Counted from the first letter of the stretch, positions 9,084 to 16,869 are shown. The stretch: 46,227 bases of DNA from Lachnospiraceae bacterium (GCA_024687655.1 JAILEN010000198.1:1-46227); one strand, 5' to 3'. Made by a program: numbers and translations. Notes: generated from the sequence alone by a model not told the origin.

Positions 9084-9506
9084 CTATCGCTCCTCTACCA
9101 CTTTCATCAATTCAAATAAACGATCGTTTTGACCCGTCATGTACAGATATCCAATCAATGCCTCCAGCCCGGTGGCCTTGTGGTAGTCCCCGGCGCTGGC
9201 ATTTTTGGCCATGGTCTTCTGGTGGGAATTCCGCCCCCTTCGCATGACATCAGCCTCCTCCTCGGAAAGCATGGGCTCTATCCTCTCATACAGCCTGGCC
9301 TGGGATGAAGCCTTCACCATATCGGAGCATTTTTTATGCATCTTGTTCACCGATGAGTTACCCTCACCTATCACCGAGGCTCTGACAAAAAGATCGAAAA
9401 CCGTATCGCCTATATAAGCCAATACCGAAGGGGAATATGTGCGGATATCCTTCGCCTTTTGATCATACAGGGCCAAAATGGAATCGTAATCTATACTCTC
9501 TCCCAT
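9084..9506 (-). CDS. mrnC: Mini-ribonuclease III
   Basis: RNase III-like catalytic domain without the double-stranded RNA-binding domain, which matures 23S rRNA in Firmicutes. The 140-residue length matches the family. The conserved AYIGDTVFDLFVR helix carries the acidic catalytic residues, and the C-terminal GLEALIGYLYMTGQ segment carries the second set. The start overlaps the 3' end of cysS by 16 bp, and rlmB follows after 1 bp. This places it with rRNA-maturation genes and supports translational coupling. Confidence 0.94.
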   Translation of the reverse strand: MGESIDYDSILALYDQKAKDIRTYSPSVLAYIGDTVFDLFVRASVIGEGNSSVNKMHKKCSDMVKASSQARLYERIEPMLSEEEADVMRRGRNSHQKTMAKNASAGDYHKATGLEALIGYLYMTGQNDRLFELMKVVEER

Positions 9507-10903
9507 TTTACTCCTTCGCGTGTGTCCTTAAGCCTGATGCCTTTTTCCAAAAGCTCATCCCTGATCTCATCAGCCCGGGCGAAATTCTTTTCCTTCTTGG
9601 CCTGCTGGCGTTCTGCTATAAGAGCATCTATATCAAAGTCCAACTCTTCCTCCTGCCTTTCCAGGATCACACCCAGCACATCCGACAGGGTTTTAAGTCT
9701 GTCATAAAGTGCGCCGGCCTGATCGGAGCTAAGCTCATTAGCATGCTGGTTGGCAAAACGTACAAATTCAAAGATGGATGAGATGGCGTCCGCCGTATTA
9801 AAATCATCATCCATGGCCTCTTCATACTTGGTGACGAAACCTGAAGTGTCGGCAAGCACATCACCCTCATACTTAGCACCATCCAGCCCCTCGGTCCGGC
9901 CGCTTGCAGCGATATCACGAAGCTGGCCTGCACAGGTCAGTATACGATCCAGGGAATTCCTGGCTGACTCCATCAGATCCGCGGAGAAATTCAAGGGACT
10001 CCTGTAATGAGCAGACAGCATGAAAAATCTCAGCACCTGAAGATCATACTTCTCGGAGATCTCCCTGACTGTAAAGAAGTTGCCCAGGGACTTTGACATC
10101 TTTTTATTATCAATATTTAAAAATCCATTGTGCATCCAGTAACGAGAAAACTGCACGCCGTTGGCTCCCTCGGACTGAGCTATCTCATTTTCATGATGAG
10201 GGAAGATCAGATCCTCTCCTCCCGCATGGATGTCGATCTCATCACCCAGATATTTTTTAGCCATCACCGAGCACTCGATATGCCAGCCGGGACGGCCGTC
10301 GCACCAGGGTGACTCCCAGTAGGGCTCGCCCTCCTTTTTGGGCTTCCATAATACAAAATCCAGATAATCTCTCTTGCCCTCTTCCCCGGTAACCTTGATA
10401 TCACGATGACCACCCTCCAGGTCGTCGATATTCTTGTGGGAAAGCTTTCCGTAATCCGGATCACTCTTTACCGAAAAATAAACCGTACCGTCCTCTGCCG
10501 CATAGGCATGGTCCTTTTCTATGAGTGTGGAGATCATCTCGATCATGCCGCTTATCTCATTGGTGGCCATGGGATGTGTGGTGGCCGGACGGACATTCAG
10601 AGCCTCCATATCCTTTTTGCACTCATCTATAAAACGAGCTGCCACCTGCTCGGAGGTAGATCCCTCCTCGATGGCCTTTTTGATTATCTTGTCATCCACG
10701 TCCGTAAAATTGCTGACGTAGTTCACCTCATATCCCCTGTACTCGAAATACCTCCTTACGGTATCGAATACTATCATGGGACGGGCGTTTCCAATATGTA
10801 TGAAATTATATACCGTGGGTCCGCATACATACATGCGAACCTTGCCCGGCTCAATGGGATCGAACTCCTCCTTGCTTCGTGTCAATGTGTTGAAAATCTT
10901 CAT
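9491..10903 (-). CDS. cysS: Cysteinyl-tRNA synthetase
   Basis: Class I aminoacyl-tRNA synthetase charging tRNA-Cys. The 470-residue protein has the HIGH signature as FIHIGNA (His36), the zinc ligand Cys27 (YVCGPT), further zinc-site segments WHIECSVMA and FPHHENE, and the KMSKS loop (KKMSKSLGN). Length is normal and all motifs are intact. Its ATG directly abuts the stop codon of the preceding sensor gene (0 bp gap), so its translation may depend on that gene. No T-box leader is visible, consistent with transcription from the ispF promoter. Confidence 0.97.
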   Translation of the reverse strand: MKIFNTLTRSKEEFDPIEPGKVRMYVCGPTVYNFIHIGNARPMIVFDTVRRYFEYRGYEVNYVSNFTDVDDKIIKKAIEEGSTSEQVAARFIDECKKDMEALNVRPATTHPMATNEISGMIEMISTLIEKDHAYAAEDGTVYFSVKSDPDYGKLSHKNIDDLEGGHRDIKVTGEEGKRDYLDFVLWKPKKEGEPYWESPWCDGRPGWHIECSVMAKKYLGDEIDIHAGGEDLIFPHHENEIAQSEGANGVQFSRYWMHNGFLNIDNKKMSKSLGNFFTVREISEKYDLQVLRFFMLSAHYRSPLNFSADLMESARNSLDRILTCAGQLRDIAASGRTEGLDGAKYEGDVLADTSGFVTKYEEAMDDDFNTADAISSIFEFVRFANQHANELSSDQAGALYDRLKTLSDVLGVILERQEEELDFDIDALIAERQQAKKEKNFARADEIRDELLEKGIRLKDTREGVKWERV

Positions 10904-11794
10904 TTATGATATACCTTTCGTTTGGATTTCTTTTAGTGCCTCCGCCAGCATCTGTATCTCATCCCCGGTCTTTACATCCAGATCGGAAAATGTAAGCTCG
11001 GTCTTCGGATCATTGAATCCAGCATGGTTACATGCTGCCTCTGTCATTGCCCTAAGTGGATTGTTAACATTCGCTTCCATAAAGGACAGGAAGACTATGA
11101 CCAAAATGGCGGAAATTATAAGCAAAAATACCGCTATATATATCGTATACCTCAAGATGCTCTCCATAATACTGGCCATGGAAATATCGCACATACAATA
11201 GCCCACTACAGAATTGCCGTCCTTGATGGGCACGCCGCCGGATACCAGCCAGCCGTAGGGATCCGTATTGGTGACATAGGCGGGGAAGCCCCTCTCCGGA
11301 TCCTCCAGAGTCTCATAATTTACCTCATATATGGGATCCAAAACTCCCGGCATACAGGCATCCTCGTCTGCCGCATCGATGAGATAAATGGAGTTTTTAT
11401 CCTCAGGTATCATCGCCGTAATATATATGCAGTCCACGTTATTCCTATCCTGAACCAGATGCAGATCCGAGATCACCCTGTTGAATTCATGCATGTCCTC
11501 AATATATGAATACCTGCTCACATATTCATCAAACTCGGGACTGCCCCAGTCATCACTGTAGACCTTGTTCTCAGTGGAGTTATACACCTTGAGGGCCTCG
11601 TCCCTGACGGCACGCACATTCTCCGGTATCAGCACCGCAGCCGCAGTCTCAGACACACTAATAACCTGCTGCTTGTACTGATCCTGTACCAGCACCTTGA
11701 TTATCTCATAGCTGGCGAAAACAGAAGCCACTATAATGACCAAAAAACTGATCACGATTATCAGTATGTTCTTTTTTCTAAGTGAAGATCTCAT
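10904..11794 (-). CDS. Membrane sensor with Cache-like and HAMP domains but no output domain
   Basis: A 296-residue membrane protein. The ATG at 11794 is chosen because it follows GAGGAGG; a longer frame upstream overlaps ispF and lacks a ribosome site. TM1 spans about residues 9-29. An extracytoplasmic domain of about 185 residues, resembling a single Cache sensor fold (with GYCMCDISM near its end), follows. TM2 is at about 215-238, then a HAMP-like helix pair (NNPLRAMTEAA ... DVKTGDEIQMLAEALKEIQ) up to the C terminus. In related proteins a GGDEF, PP2C or methyl-accepting domain follows. Here the stop comes immediately and cysS starts at the next base, so no output domain was lost downstream. 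It may signal through a partner. Its position between ispF and cysS is unexpected. Confidence 0.75.
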   Translation of the reverse strand: MRSSLRKKNILIIVISFLVIIVASVFASYEIIKVLVQDQYKQQVISVSETAAAVLIPENVRAVRDEALKVYNSTENKVYSDDWGSPEFDEYVSRYSYIEDMHEFNRVISDLHLVQDRNNVDCIYITAMIPEDKNSIYLIDAADEDACMPGVLDPIYEVNYETLEDPERGFPAYVTNTDPYGWLVSGGVPIKDGNSVVGYCMCDISMASIMESILRYTIYIAVFLLIISAILVIVFLSFMEANVNNPLRAMTEAACNHAGFNDPKTELTFSDLDVKTGDEIQMLAEALKEIQTKGIS

Positions 11795-11804
11795 ATACCC
11801 TCCT

Positions 11805-12338
11805 CTATTGCTTTTGCCGGGGACAACCTGCACATCCCGGTGATGACACATCCGAGGACCCCTCATATATGCCCTCAATCAGTGCAACTGCCTGAGCGGA
11901 TATACCTTCTTTTCTGCCAGTAAATCCTAAATGTTCCTCAGTGGTGGCCTTAATATTGATCATATCCGGATCACACTTAAGAGCCGCCGCCACGTTTTCC
12001 TTCATCTCAGGAATAAACGGCCGCATCTTGGGAGCCTGCGCTATAACTGTGGCATCCACGTTGCCAACCACATATCCCTTTTCAAGTAGTTTTTCTCTGA
12101 CCTCCTCCAGTAACCTGATGGACGAGATCCCCTTGTATCTGTCATCCGTATCCGGAAAATGTGCGCCGATGTCATCCAGTCCCGCTGCTCCCAGCAGCGC
12201 ATCACATATGGCGTGCAGCAGCACATCCGCATCCGAATGTCCCTCCAGTCCCTTGTCATGCTCTATCTCCACACCACCGATGATGAGCTTCCTGCCCTCC
12301 ACCAGTCGGTGTACGTCATATCCCGTTCCGATCCTCAT
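11805..12338 (-). CDS. ispF: 2-C-methyl-D-erythritol 2,4-cyclodiphosphate synthase
   Basis: Cyclises CDP-methylerythritol 2-phosphate in the non-mevalonate isoprenoid pathway. The ATG at 12338 is preferred over the one at 12350 for two reasons. The predicted transcript starts near 12360, and this start puts the zinc ligands at canonical Asp8, His10 and His42 (GTGYDVHRL and [10 protein letters not shown]). Other family motifs are GAHFPDTD and [12 protein letters not shown]. At 177 residues it is about 20 longer than usual because of a C-terminal tail ending in a CxxC-like [11 protein letters not shown], which is not part of the fold. It is first in the long operon. Confidence 0.95.
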   Translation of the reverse strand: MRIGTGYDVHRLVEGRKLIIGGVEIEHDKGLEGHSDADVLLHAICDALLGAAGLDDIGAHFPDTDDRYKGISSIRLLEEVREKLLEKGYVVGNVDATVIAQAPKMRPFIPEMKENVAAALKCDPDMINIKATTEEHLGFTGRKEGISAQAVALIEGIYEGSSDVSSPGCAGCPRQKQ

Positions 12339-12366
12339 ATCTTCTGTCATCCTCCGATTCAGAATT

Positions 12367-12395
12367 ATTGTATATGTTTAACCCGTATAATTCAA
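12367..12395 (-). promoter_or_regulatory. Predicted sigma-A promoter for the ispF operon
   Basis: Minus strand: TTGAAT (12390-12395), a 17-bp spacer, TACAAT (12367-12372). The start would fall near 12360, leaving about 20 nt before the ATG at 12338. No terminator is visible between here and 2332, so this promoter may serve up to eleven genes. Confidence 0.7.
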
Positions 12396-12430
12396 CATTT
12401 TATTCTTTTTTTCTGCTTATCCGTTAGTCC

Positions 12431-12810
12431 GGGCGGCTTCGAGTAACTGACAGTATGTGTTGCCACTCATGAGCTCCGCGTCTATATTATTGTTTGCTTG
12501 TAATATCCCTCGAGATACAACGCGGATAGCAAACAATAATCATAAGCTTAGTGTTCGCCTCACTGATCCTCGGCTGGACATGTCGCGCATCTCAGTAAAA
12601 GGCAAAGCACATGCCCTGGCACTCGTTCCTCGTGCCGGGCACGTACTTTCCCTTTAACTGATCTGACGGTCACAGCCTCGGGCTCGGCTCCACTTTGCTA
12701 AGAGCTGCGCTATATTATTGTTCACTTGTTGAATCCATCAAGAACTATGAGGATAGTGAACAATAATCGTGAATCGTCCAACACACACTGTCAGCTTACT
12801 CTCGCCGCCC
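12431..12810. repeat. Large nested palindrome with two covarying hairpins
   Basis: A 380-bp non-coding block. Outer arms 12431-12462 and 12779-12810 are imperfect inverted repeats of 32 nt. Inside are two separate hairpins with perfect 13-bp stems: 12486-12498 with 12528-12540, and 12714-12726 with 12755-12767. The two hairpins are related in sequence and flanks (both preceded by TATATTATTG and followed by CAATAATC). Their stems differ by compensatory changes: TTTGCT pairs with AGCAAA in one, TTCACT with AGTGAA in the other. A central G/C-rich hairpin (GGCAC...GTGCC near 12618-12637) lies between them. No credible reading frame. It may be a structured RNA or a folded mobile DNA element; strand is undecided. 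Confidence 0.75.
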
Positions 12811-12838
12811 TCAGCTCAAATCTGTAGAAACTACTATG

Positions 12839-13088
12839 AGGGCCGCCGGGAGCAAGGGGAAAGGTATGCCGAAGATTTCGTTTAATGAGCTTAGTATACG
12901 TTGCTTTTGCCAGCCCGGCAGCATCGTCTGCCATGGATGGCAGACGGAGTGAGAAACGTGCCATGGAAGGCGCGTTCGAACGGTGCGGAAGTCTCGAGGG
13001 AATGAATAACGGCAAAAGCTTTACGTATACTTAGCAAATGGATTCCGAAATCGGAGGTATGCCTTTCACTTGCTCCCGGCGGCCCGGA
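12839..13088. repeat. Dispersed 250-bp imperfect palindromic element, copy 1
   Basis: Arms 12839-12911 and 13011-13088 are long imperfect inverted repeats, both ending in GGGCCGCCGGGAGCAAG-type sequence. The central part carries a perfect 9-bp hairpin, CGTCTGCCA / TGGCAGACG with a 4-nt loop (12925-12946), and a second palindromic spot CGTTCGAACG. The last 59 nt (13030-13088), read on the minus strand, recur with one mismatch at 46169-46227, so this is a repeated genomic element and not local sequence. No transposase frame is inside, so it could be a MITE-like element or a repeated structured RNA. A short AAACTA occurs just outside both ends and might be a target duplication, but that is weak. 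Confidence 0.8.
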
Positions 13089-13128
13089 ATATAAACTAAA
13101 GTAGGAATTAAACAAAATTTTAGACATA

Positions 13129-13160
13129 AAAAAAGTAGCGAAGGGGGTAGCGTAACCCTC
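13129..13160 (-). pseudogene. Degenerate tRNA-Met 3' half
   Basis: Eighteen nt (13129-13146) are identical to 13201-13218, covering the last 8 nt of the tRNA-Met gene plus the adjacent CTTTTTT. The preceding minus-strand bases (GAGGG, a 7-nt loop, ACCCC) look like a decayed T arm. This suggests a partial tRNA duplication, or an old attachment-site-like scar about 72 bp downstream of the intact gene. Confidence 0.45.
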
Positions 13161-13207
13161 TTGCGCCTAAGGAATCCATGATGATAAAAGTTCGGGAAAT
13201 AAAAAAG

Positions 13208-13281
13208 TAGCGAAGGGGAGACTTGAACTCTCGACACCACGGGTATGAACCGTGTGCTCTAGCCAGCTGAGCTACTTCGCC
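13208..13281 (-). tRNA. tRNA-Met (CAT), elongator type
   Basis: A 74-nt gene folding into a standard cloverleaf: acceptor GGCGAAG with CTTCGCT (G1-U72 wobble, as in Bacillus elongator tRNA-Met), D arm GCTC...GAGC, anticodon arm CACGG / CCGTG with loop TTCATAC (anticodon CAT), T arm GAGAG / CTCCC with loop TTCAAGT. The T stem has one A-C mismatch. The anticodon stem lacks the three G-C pairs of the initiator, so it is called elongator; a lysidine-modified Ile2 tRNA is less likely. The CCA end is not encoded. It has its own strong promoter at 13313-13341. A T6 run follows directly and may terminate it. Confidence 0.93.
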
Positions 13282-13312
13282 ACATGCACTGTTTTCTCGT
13301 GCAACAGTAGGT

Positions 13313-13341
13313 ATATTATCAAAAATGTATATTCTTGTCAA
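13313..13341 (-). promoter_or_regulatory. Strong promoter for tRNA-Met
   Basis: Minus strand: perfect TTGACA (13336-13341), 17-bp spacer, TAATAT (13313-13318). The start would be about 25 bp upstream of the mature tRNA 5' end. Its -35 box overlaps the -35 box of the divergent plus-strand promoter. Confidence 0.85.
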
Positions 13342-13363
13342 CAGTAAATTTTGAAAGTATAAT
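13335..13363 (+). promoter_or_regulatory. Promoter for the DUF4349 lipoprotein gene
   Basis: Plus strand: TTGTCA (13335-13340), 17-bp spacer, TATAAT (13358-13363). The -35 hexamer shares five bases with the -35 of the divergent tRNA-Met promoter, so RNA polymerase probably cannot occupy both at once. Confidence 0.8.
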
Positions 13364-13378
13364 ATGTAATCATAATTT

Positions 13379-13411
13379 AAAAGATTCCTCGCTTTGCCCG
13401 GAATGACAAAT
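13379..13411 (+). repeat. Single copy of a dispersed AAGATTC...GAATGACA repeat
   Basis: The leader of the lipoprotein gene contains AAGATTCCTCGCTTTGCCCG followed by GAATGACAAA. It matches the repeat arms found between ruvB and ruvA at 27062-27230. In many bacterial genomes a short interspersed repeat has this same AAGATTCTTCG...GAATGACA form; this resemblance is from general knowledge. Confidence 0.6.
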
Positions 13412-13444
13412 GAGGATATCTGGCTTAGAAAGGAGTCATTGTTT

Positions 13445-14566
13445 ATGATAAAGAGTTTTAAGAAATTATTGATGGCCGGTTTTATATGCTCACTGATACT
13501 GACAGGCTGCGGAGGCAGCGCGGATACCGGATCATACAGAATGAGCGATGAACCGAATTATGCTGCAGACTCTTATGATGCTGCCACAGAGGAAGCATAC
13601 GAGGGCGACTACAGTTATGATGATGTGGAGGCTCCGGCGGAATCTTCTGCTGCGAGCGGGATCGACATACAGGAAAGCACTCCCAGTGTCACTGCAAAGC
13701 AGATATCCACAGAGAAGCTTATCTACACCTGCAACCTCTCCATAGATACACTGGATTTCGACGAGACCCTGAAGTCTCTGGCAGCCCTTATTGAAAAGAA
13801 TGACGGGTTCATTGAGAACGAGGAGTATTCGGATGGCAACTCATATGATCTGTACAGCTACTATTATGTGGAGGACAACACCAAGCACGATCAGTATACA
13901 GCCACTATCCGCATTCCCTCGGATAAGTACAAGACATTTTTAAATGATGCCGAGAGTCTGGGTGATATACGGTCCAAAAATGCCAACGTGGAAAACGTAT
14001 CTCAGGAATATTCGGATCTTAACGTTTCGTTAGAAATATATGAGGCCGCATATGACAGATATATGAAGCTTTTAGAGGAGGCCACGGATGAGGACTATGC
14101 TCTTGAGCTCCAGCAAAAGATCACCGATACCCAGGTAGAGATCGCCAGGATAAAGACGAGACTCAATAAGATCGATACGGATGTGTCCTACTCCTTTGTC
14201 AATATCAGTATCAGAGAGGTCACCAAGTATGATGAAAAGCCCCTGCCAAAGGATACCTTCGGACAGAGGCTCATCAGTGAAATAAAAGAAACGGCTGAGG
14301 GATTCCTGGGCTTTTTGGAGAACCTGCTGTTTATCATCATCCACCTCATCCCTTATCTGGCACTGATAGCCATAATAATATTCATTATCACAAAGATAAG
14401 GAAAAAGATGGGCAAGACCTCCTTCAGGGAAAGCATAAAAGCCAAGCAGGAAGCCAAAAAGGCAGCCAAGGCCGCTAAGCGTTCTCAGGCTCAGACTCCT
14501 GAGTCTGCACCGGCTCAAACCACCCAAACAGACCGCCAAGAACAGCCAGAGCAAGAACATAAATAA
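13445..14566 (+). CDS. DUF4349-family lipoprotein with C-terminal membrane anchor
   Basis: A 373-residue surface lipoprotein. The ATG at 13445 is chosen because AAAGGAG precedes it and the signal peptide then starts MIKSFKKLL. The lipobox ILTGC puts the lipidated Cys at residue 22. A Ser/Tyr/Asp-rich spacer leads to a DUF4349-like domain of about 200 residues: strand-rich (STEKLIYTCNLSIDTLD), then a coiled coil (YDRYMKLLEEATDEDYALE and onward), then SYSFVNISIRE. One membrane span follows (FIIIHLIPYLALIAIIIF), then a Lys/Ala-rich cytoplasmic tail ending QPEQEHK. Having both a lipid anchor and a C-terminal span is typical of this family; the function is unknown. Its last 92 bp overlap the 3' end of the convergent CPBP gene. 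Confidence 0.88.
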   Translation: MIKSFKKLLMAGFICSLILTGCGGSADTGSYRMSDEPNYAADSYDAATEEAYEGDYSYDDVEAPAESSAASGIDIQESTPSVTAKQISTEKLIYTCNLSIDTLDFDETLKSLAALIEKNDGFIENEEYSDGNSYDLYSYYYVEDNTKHDQYTATIRIPSDKYKTFLNDAESLGDIRSKNANVENVSQEYSDLNVSLEIYEAAYDRYMKLLEEATDEDYALELQQKITDTQVEIARIKTRLNKIDTDVSYSFVNISIREVTKYDEKPLPKDTFGQRLISEIKETAEGFLGFLENLLFIIIHLIPYLALIAIIIFIITKIRKKMGKTSFRESIKAKQEAKKAAKAAKRSQAQTPESAPAQTTQTDRQEQPEQEHK

Positions 14567-15392
14567 CATTTATACATAAAGCCATGATGATCGATGAGGG
14601 CCCTACATCAGCGGTGATCCTGTTGAGACCGAAGCCTGCCAGCATAAAGGCCGAAAAATTGTTTGCAATATGTATGGCTGAGCTGGCTTCCAGGCCCTTA
14701 CCGATATAGGCTGCCAGTCCCATGCCGAGACCATCGATGAGGATCGCTATCACACCATAAATGTTGTAGGGATGTGCTATGGCAAATATCACCGTCTGAA
14801 GGATGATGGCAAGCCAGGGGATCCTGAACCAGGAACCGAAGGTCTGCATCAAAAAGCCACGGAAGAAATACTCCTCTGCCATACATTGAAAAGGTACCAG
14901 TATGGCACATGCTATGAAGCCGGCCACTGTGAATCGGATATCACCCCTGTAGCCGTCCACCAAAGCTGAGATCACGTTAGGCATGGCGTTTACGATGATC
15001 GCAACAAGCAGGCACTTTTTAAACACCTTTCCGCTCCATCCGTCACCTCTGGATGAGGAAAGTGATGAAAAGGGTCTGCTTTTTGTTATCTTTAGTACCA
15101 GCCATAATATGGGGATCATGACTGCAAGACCGCCAAGTGAAACGACAGCGCCGGTTACGGAATAAGCGTCCAGGGTGTCATAGCTGCCGGTGAAGGATGA
15201 AATATCAAATTTTAACCCGCTATACGGGCTGATCGCATACATCGCGCATACAATGACAATAACCGCCACCACATAAAGGATGCCTGCCAGGATCAGCTCG
15301 ATGATGGGCTTGAACCAGCGGTAGCCCTCGAAGGTCCTGGGGTAAGTTACATAGTTTTCTGCTTTTCTGTAGGTTTGATTGTACTTTTTCAT
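14475..15392 (-). CDS. CPBP-family intramembrane glutamic protease
   Basis: Multi-spanning membrane protease of the CaaX-processing/bacteriocin-processing (ABI) family, 305 residues. The active-site motifs are complete: EEYFFRG with Glu173, Glu174 and Arg178; FAIAHPYN with His207; and HIANNFSAF with His241 and Asn245. About eight hydrophobic segments surround them. Roles in this family include bacteriocin immunity, prenyl-type processing and release of membrane-bound anti-sigma factors; none can be chosen here. The ATG follows TAGGAG, 40 bp after the PBP stop, so it may be last in the U32-RodA-PBP transcript. Its 3' end overlaps the convergent lipoprotein gene. Confidence 0.88.
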   Translation of the reverse strand: MKKYNQTYRKAENYVTYPRTFEGYRWFKPIIELILAGILYVVAVIVIVCAMYAISPYSGLKFDISSFTGSYDTLDAYSVTGAVVSLGGLAVMIPILWLVLKITKSRPFSSLSSSRGDGWSGKVFKKCLLVAIIVNAMPNVISALVDGYRGDIRFTVAGFIACAILVPFQCMAEEYFFRGFLMQTFGSWFRIPWLAIILQTVIFAIAHPYNIYGVIAILIDGLGMGLAAYIGKGLEASSAIHIANNFSAFMLAGFGLNRITADVGPSSIIMALCINVIYVLALAVLGGLFGWFEPVQTQESEPENA

Positions 15393-15432
15393 TTTTTCTC
15401 CTATTCACACTGCGTCACCTTCACGCTATAAA

Positions 15433-16869
15433 TCACTCAGAAAAATAGTTATCAAACATGGCGCGGGCCACGGGGACAGCATGGGAGGATCCGCTGCCGG
15501 CACCCTCCATGATGATGGCAACCGCCACTTCCCTGTCCTCTTTTTTGGCAAAGCCCACAAACCAGGAATGGGTGGCATTTTTATCGGAGGTATATTCTGC
15601 GGAGCCTGTCTTACCGTAGGCCTTGTAGTTTTCGGACAAAAGCGCGGAGCCTGTGCCGTCGGTCACTACGGCGCGCATGAGTTTGCGAAGCTTTTTGGCA
15701 TCCTCTGTGGAGACGATGGCTCCGTAGGTATCCCCGAAATTGGGACGCACCAGATCCCCGTTGTCATTTACCACCTTATCGATGATGTAGGGCTCCATCA
15801 CTATACCGTCATTATCTATGGCTGCAGCTATCATAGCCATATGAAGTGGTGTCACCAGAGTATTACCCTGTCCTATGGCTGTTTGCATCACCAGTACAGG
15901 ATCATCACCTTTCTTGAGATCAAAGGAGCTCTTTTTGACATTTGACAGCTTCGTAGGGATATCCCTGTTAAAAAGCATGTTCTCCGCCAGATTGTGATAC
16001 TTGTTCAGATCCAGGGACAGCCCCGCCTGCGAAAAGGCTACATTACAGGACTTGGCAAAGGCCTGGGTGAGATCCTCCTGGCCGTGGGCGGTATTACCGT
16101 AGCAATGGATGGTAAACCCGTTTTCTGTATATGTGCCCTGGCAGTCAAAAGTATCACTTTTCTTTCCGCCTTCATTCAGATACTCCAGGGCAGTCAGGAT
16201 CTTGAAGGTGGATCCCGGAGGATAAAGCCCCTGGGTAGCGCGGTTTAAAAGCACCGAGGAATCACTGTCGGAGTTCAGAGCCTCCCAGTTTGATGCTATG
16301 CTAACCGGTTCAAAGTCCGGCTTTGACATCAGAGTCAGTATACGTCCAGTGGAAGGCTCGATGGCTACCACTGCACCTCGATAGTTACCGAAGGCATTGT
16401 AGGCTGCCTGCTGCATGCCCGCATCCAGGGTGGTCACCACCGAGTCTCCCTGGTCCTTGGTATCGGTAAAATCATTTATCAGTCTTGTCAATGCAAAGCT
16501 GTGGGAACGGAGCATATTGAAATTGCCGTCCAGCTCCACTCCCGCCTTACCGTTGGAATTGTATCCCACTGCATGGGCAAATACCCTGCCGTATGGATAC
16601 ACCCTGCTCTCGCTGCCGTCGGATGATACCTGCGTGGTAGCCAGCACCTCACCGTCTGAGGAAAGTATGTCTCCCCGGATCACGTTTTCTGAGAACTGCG
16701 ATACCCTGGCATTGTAGGGATTGTTGATGAAGTCCTCAGCCCCGAAGGTTATAAAGTATGCAAAGTAAAGGCACATTGCAATGAACAATCCCAAAAAGCC
16801 ATAGGTGATGACCGCAAACTCCGTATTACTGTTTTCTTTTTTTGCTTGTACTCTTCTTGTCATAGTCAT
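15433..16869 (-). CDS. Class B penicillin-binding protein (transpeptidase)
   Basis: Cross-links peptidoglycan in cell elongation or division. The 478-residue protein has one N-terminal membrane span (about 18-42), a dimerisation region (RGDILSSDGEVLA) and the transpeptidase domain. The active-site triad is intact: SxxK as STFK with Ser220, SxN as SCN at 274-276, and KTG at 420-422. At under 500 residues and without PASTA repeats it resembles the PbpA-like group that works with FtsW/RodA glycosyltransferases. Its start lies within the last codons of the RodA/FtsW gene (44-bp overlap, AAGGGA ribosome site), strong evidence that the two proteins are made together as a polymerase-transpeptidase pair. 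Confidence 0.93.
   Translation of the reverse strand: MTMTRRVQAKKENSNTEFAVITYGFLGLFIAMCLYFAYFITFGAEDFINNPYNARVSQFSENVIRGDILSSDGEVLATTQVSSDGSESRVYPYGRVFAHAVGYNSNGKAGVELDGNFNMLRSHSFALTRLINDFTDTKDQGDSVVTTLDAGMQQAAYNAFGNYRGAVVAIEPSTGRILTLMSKPDFEPVSIASNWEALNSDSDSSVLLNRATQGLYPPGSTFKILTALEYLNEGGKKSDTFDCQGTYTENGFTIHCYGNTAHGQEDLTQAFAKSCNVAFSQAGLSLDLNKYHNLAENMLFNRDIPTKLSNVKKSSFDLKKGDDPVLVMQTAIGQGNTLVTPLHMAMIAAAIDNDGIVMEPYIIDKVVNDNGDLVRPNFGDTYGAIVSTEDAKKLRKLMRAVVTDGTGSALLSENYKAYGKTGSAEYTSDKNATHSWFVGFAKKEDREVAVAIIMEGAGSGSSHAVPVARAMFDNYFSE

Noticed and set aside
10904-11878. Longer start (11878) for the Cache-HAMP sensor, overlapping ispF by about 75 bp
   Set aside because: The extra 28 residues are hydrophilic and lack a ribosome site, whereas the ATG at 11794 follows GAGGAGG and begins a normal membrane segment.
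12839-13088. Insertion sequence with transposase
   Set aside because: The element is only 250 bp and contains no transposase-like frame, so it can only be a non-autonomous element or a structured RNA.
12791-13240. Several short minus-strand frames across the gene-poor island
   Set aside because: They run through the inverted-repeat arms and the tRNA, have no ribosome sites and no protein-like composition.
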